Under the pieces are notes generated by a model. The model saw only the letters and a program-made list of their open reading frames with translations. It had not been told where the DNA came from and searched no databases. From Paraburkholderia panacisoli (GTDB lineage: Bacteria > Pseudomonadota > Gammaproteobacteria > Burkholderiales > Burkholderiaceae): a stretch of DNA of 54,220 nt. The position numbers and the translations under genes are program-made. Where the stretch lies: NCBI RefSeq assembly GCF_008369935.1, contig NZ_VTUZ01000054.1, forward strand, positions 1-54,220, in the 5' to 3' direction. This document shows, in pieces, positions 51,820 to 54,220 of the stretch (position 1 is the stretch's first letter; each line of letters starts with the position of its first letter).

Positions 51820-52386
51820 ATGAGCACGTTCCCGTCGTACACGATTGAGACCGCACCGGCCGCTTCAAAACCCGCCCTGGAAGACGCGAAAAAGACCTTT
51901 GGTTTTGTGCCGAATCTCCAGTCTCACATGGCCGAATCGCCTGAGCTCCTTGCCGGCTACTCCGCCCTCTGGGACCTCTTTGCCAAGAGCACGCTTACCC
52001 CGCATGAGCAGCAGGTCGTCTACCTGACCTCGAACTTCGAAAACAATTGCCATTACTGCATGGCCGGCCATTCGGCACTTGCCCGGATGATCAAGATGGA
52101 TCCCGCTGTCATCTCCGCGCTGCGCGATGGAGAGCCTCTGCCTGATCCGAAGCTTGAAGCCCTGCATCGCTTCACGACGATTGTCGTACGCGAACGCGGC
52201 TTTGCTCCTGACGCAGATGTCGAGGCGTTTCTCGCGGCCGGCTTCACGCGCCAGAACGTGCTCGAAGTGATACTTGGAGTCGCCACGAAAGTCATGAGCA
52301 ACTATACAAACCACATCGTACATACCCAGTACGATCCGTTCATGAAAGGCAACGAGTGGACGATGCCGGTAAAGTCCGCGGCCTGA
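51820..52386 (+). CDS. Carboxymuconolactone-decarboxylase/AhpD-like protein
   Basis: This 188-residue protein of the AhpD/CMD fold has the redox-active motif CHYCMAGH (Cys77, Cys80, His84) after EQQVVYLTSNFENN, preceded by KKTFGFVPNLQSHMAESPELLAGYSALW and followed by EVILGVATKVMSNYTNHI. The intact CxxC..H suggests alkyl-hydroperoxidase or thiol-disulfide activity, in contrast to the decayed relative at 43910. It is 43 bases ahead of a cupin dioxygenase gene, and the two are probably co-transcribed. Confidence 0.88.
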   Translation: MSTFPSYTIETAPAASKPALEDAKKTFGFVPNLQSHMAESPELLAGYSALWDLFAKSTLTPHEQQVVYLTSNFENNCHYCMAGHSALARMIKMDPAVISALRDGEPLPDPKLEALHRFTTIVVRERGFAPDADVEAFLAAGFTRQNVLEVILGVATKVMSNYTNHIVHTQYDPFMKGNEWTMPVKSAA

Positions 52387-52429
52387 TCCGTGCGCGTTGC
52401 GCGCCGATATCTTATGGAGGTCTCGTAAC

Positions 52430-52972
52430 ATGACCAGCACAACTGCAAGAAAGCCCGATGAGCTTGCTATCCCTTATCAGCTGCCTCAACCCCCTCACAT
52501 GTCACCCGACATCGTGCATCTGGGCGTTCTCGACAAATGGCTGGAGGACGATAACCTCTGGGTGCCGATGACGCCGGCTGTTTCGTTCAAGCCGCTGCTT
52601 CTCAGCGCCAGCCAGGGCTACTACGTCAATCTGCTTAGAGTGCGCCAGTCCGGCGTGCTCTCGCGCCACCGCCATACCGGGCCTGTGCACGCGATCGTTC
52701 TGAGAGGCAGATGGTATTACCTCGAGCACGACTGGGTTGCGGAGCAGGGTGGCTACGCACACGAGCCGGCAGGCGAGACGCACACCTTGTACGTGCCCGA
52801 GGACGTAAAAGAGATGATCACATGGTTCCACGTCACGGGCGGGTACACCTATGTCGATCCCCAAGGCACAGCAGTGGGATACGAAGATGTGTTCACGAAA
52901 ATCGAAGCGGCTCGCAGGCATTACGAAGCGATCGGCCTCGGCGCCGACTACGTAAAGCAGTTCATTCGCTAA
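52430..52972 (+). CDS. Cupin protein, 2,4'-dihydroxyacetophenone dioxygenase-like
   Basis: This 180-residue cupin resembles 2,4'-dihydroxyacetophenone dioxygenase, which splits the C-C bond of that ketone to 4-hydroxybenzoate and formate using non-haem iron. It shows WVPMTPAVSFKPLLLSASQGYYVNLLRVRQSGVLSRHRHTGPVHAIVLRGRWYYLEHDW (metal-binding HxH and later His) and YAHEPAGETHTLYVPEDVKEMITWFHVTGG (second cupin motif). GGAGGT precedes the ATG. The related family also includes acetylacetone-cleaving-type cupins, so the substrate remains open. The next hydrolase follows 123 bases later. Confidence 0.82.
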   Translation: MTSTTARKPDELAIPYQLPQPPHMSPDIVHLGVLDKWLEDDNLWVPMTPAVSFKPLLLSASQGYYVNLLRVRQSGVLSRHRHTGPVHAIVLRGRWYYLEHDWVAEQGGYAHEPAGETHTLYVPEDVKEMITWFHVTGGYTYVDPQGTAVGYEDVFTKIEAARRHYEAIGLGADYVKQFIR

Positions 52973-53095
52973 GCGTATTCGTTACACCGGAATTTTCGGA
53001 TACCGCGAAAGCACGAAGAAAGATGTGCCCTATGCGCGGCGGCGGCGGGCGTCTCGATCGTCCGGTACCACGGGCTGCAATGGAGGATTTTCATC

Positions 53096-53911
53096 ATGGA
53101 ACGACGAACTGTTGACGTGGCTGGCGTACCGGCCAGCTACCTGAGCGCCGGTGACCCGGCAGGACCCGTCTTGTTGTTGCTGCACGGCACCTATTGGAGC
53201 CGGGTATGGCAGCCGGTGCTCGATGACCTGGCCGCCGCCGGATTACGCCCCATCGCGGTAGATTTCCCTGGCTCCGGCCGCTCGGGTGGCGAGCTGACCA
53301 TTGCTGATGCCTCGATTCCCGCTTTGGCGGATTGGCTGCCGCGCTTCCTGGATGCGCTCGGTATCGTGGGACCGGTGGGCGTCGCAGGACACGACATTGG
53401 CGGGGGCATTGCGCAGCAGGTGCTCGTCGATGGGAAGATAGAGGTCAGCAAGCTCGCGCTCATCAATGCAGTGATGTTCGATTCGTGGCCAGTGCCCGGC
53501 GTTGCCCGGTTCCGCGATCCGGCGGTGGCCGCTGCGACGACGACGGAGGATATCCTTGCTGCCCGTCGCAAGTCAGTCCTCACGGCACTGGCGAGGCCAA
53601 CATCGGAAAGCGAAGTGGCCGAGTATCTCGAACCCTGGACGGACCCGCGCGTTGCAAGGTCGTGGCTCGCCTTAGCCGGTGCGGCGGACAATCGTTACAC
53701 GATGGAGTTGTTGCCGCGCCTTCGCGCGTCGCAGACGCCAAAGCTGCTCGTCTGGGGCGAAGACGACATTTTCCAGCTCGTCGAGCACGCAGAGCGCTTC
53801 GCCAAAGAGATCCCGAACACGCAGCTTGTCCGGATTCCCAAGGCGGGCCACATCCCCATGGAAAATGACGCTGCCGCAGTGGCTCGTGCGTTGGCCGGGT
53901 TCTTCATCTGA
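53096..53911 (+). CDS. Alpha/beta hydrolase, dehalogenase/epoxide-hydrolase-like
   Basis: This 271-residue alpha/beta hydrolase has oxyanion region LLLLHGTYWSRVWQPVLDDL, nucleophile elbow AGHDIGGGIAQQ with Asp100 in place of Ser, acid WGEDDIFQLVEHAERF and His in IPKAGHIPMEND. An Asp nucleophile is typical of haloalkane or haloacetate dehalogenases and epoxide hydrolases. Downstream of an AhpD-like and a ring-ketone-cleaving cupin gene, it may process a halogenated, epoxidised or ester intermediate. The start ATG at 53096 is 7 bases after GGAGGA. Confidence 0.85.
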   Translation: MERRTVDVAGVPASYLSAGDPAGPVLLLLHGTYWSRVWQPVLDDLAAAGLRPIAVDFPGSGRSGGELTIADASIPALADWLPRFLDALGIVGPVGVAGHDIGGGIAQQVLVDGKIEVSKLALINAVMFDSWPVPGVARFRDPAVAAATTTEDILAARRKSVLTALARPTSESEVAEYLEPWTDPRVARSWLALAGAADNRYTMELLPRLRASQTPKLLVWGEDDIFQLVEHAERFAKEIPNTQLVRIPKAGHIPMENDAAAVARALAGFFI

Positions 53912-54097
53912 CGCAGAGCAGCAGGCAGGAACGGTTGTCGCACGCCGGTCCTTGCCCAGCTCGCGGATGGGCTCATGCAAGGTTCGGCAAGGTACTTGCC
54001 AGCACGGCGTCCGTTCAATTGTGTGCGTGTTTCGAAAGCGAGGCGACGAACTCTCATGTTGCTCCAAGGGGCCTGGTGAGAAGCCCTTCCACAGTAT
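53912..54097. other. Spacer before the right-edge IS element
   Basis: Nothing coding was recognised. The IS630 element's untranslated end should lie here, but its terminal repeat was not located. Confidence 0.35.
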
Positions 54098-54220
54098 CTA
54101 GTCCATTGAACCGGATGAATTGCACCGGATGCGTCGAGCTGGATCGGAATACTTCCATTTCAACGGGGCAGCCTGCTTGTTGTATTGACGGATATAGCGC
54201 ATGAGCTTTTTGTCGAGGTC
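54098..54220 (-). CDS. IS630-family transposase, C-terminal part at window edge
   Basis: The last 40 codons read DLDKKLMRYIRQYNKQAAPL, then KWKYSDPARRIRCNSSGSMD and a stop. The DLxxKLMRYIRxYNKxAxPxKWxYxDPxRRI pattern is the C-terminus of IS630-type transposases. The gene continues beyond the right edge, so its integrity is unknown. Confidence 0.75.
   Translation of the reverse strand, partial: DLDKKLMRYIRQYNKQAAPLKWKYSDPARRIRCNSSGSMD

Overview
The window looks like an accessory stretch of a Burkholderiales chromosome or megaplasmid, most like Paraburkholderia, Caballeronia or Burkholderia. Signs of this are high GC with strong third-position GC, a 16-stranded porin ending in Phe, a DUF4148 exported protein, a plsC product with an HX4E motif, many LysR regulators, and IS6, IS110, ISKra4 and IS630 elements. 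No rRNA, tRNA or CRISPR array was seen. All identifications come from reading protein motifs and recalling families; no database was searched.

Layout. 0-6.9 kb is a mosaic of broken IS elements, a truncated MHS-type transporter, a TetR/yecD-like pair with a clear double operator, a Tat-exported alpha/beta hydrolase, the 5' part of a group II intron without its reverse transcriptase, and a decayed vapBC pair. 7.1-14.2 kb carries a zinc-ribbon protein, a UPF0158 protein, a UvrD-like helicase, two DUF1016 nuclease fragments fused head to head across a near-perfect palindrome, an unusual protein with two HTH-like domains, and an intact higBA module. 14.2-18 kb is sparse: an HU protein, plsC and a DUF4148 protein.

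18.0-32.4 kb is the most coherent part and the best candidate for an undescribed system. It holds a porin, LacI and LysR regulators, a phytanoyl-CoA-dioxygenase-like enzyme, hydroxyquinol 1,2-dioxygenase, a xylose-isomerase-like TIM barrel, two Gfo/Idh/MocA dehydrogenases, a complete ChvE/MmsA/MmsB-type sugar ABC importer, a Dabb protein and maleylacetate reductase. The upper genes look like sugar or cyclitol metabolism (IolG- and IolE-like), while the lower genes are the hydroxyquinol ring-cleavage route. I infer that a sugar-like substrate (a deoxy or O-methyl cyclitol, or an aryl glycoside) is imported, oxidised and dehydrated or cleaved to hydroxyquinol, which is then opened to maleylacetate and reduced to 3-oxoadipate.

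32.5-36 kb holds a complete but frameshifted IS6 element, a molybdoenzyme fragment, a LysR gene and its decayed tandem copy. 36.3-40.9 kb carries a cysteine hydrolase, then an XapX / amidohydrolase / DoxX / exported VOC-protein operon closed by a strong hairpin. 41.1-54.2 kb mixes an ISKra4 element with intact genes (LysR, D-2-hydroxyacid dehydrogenase, TauD-like dioxygenase, AhpD-like protein, dihydroxyacetophenone-dioxygenase-like cupin, alpha/beta hydrolase) and many pseudogenes (CMD protein, YkgB, thioredoxin-reductase-like, VOC, beta-propeller, MFS, LysR, AEC). A GST gene there carries two compensating frameshifts. The right edge enters an IS630-type transposase.
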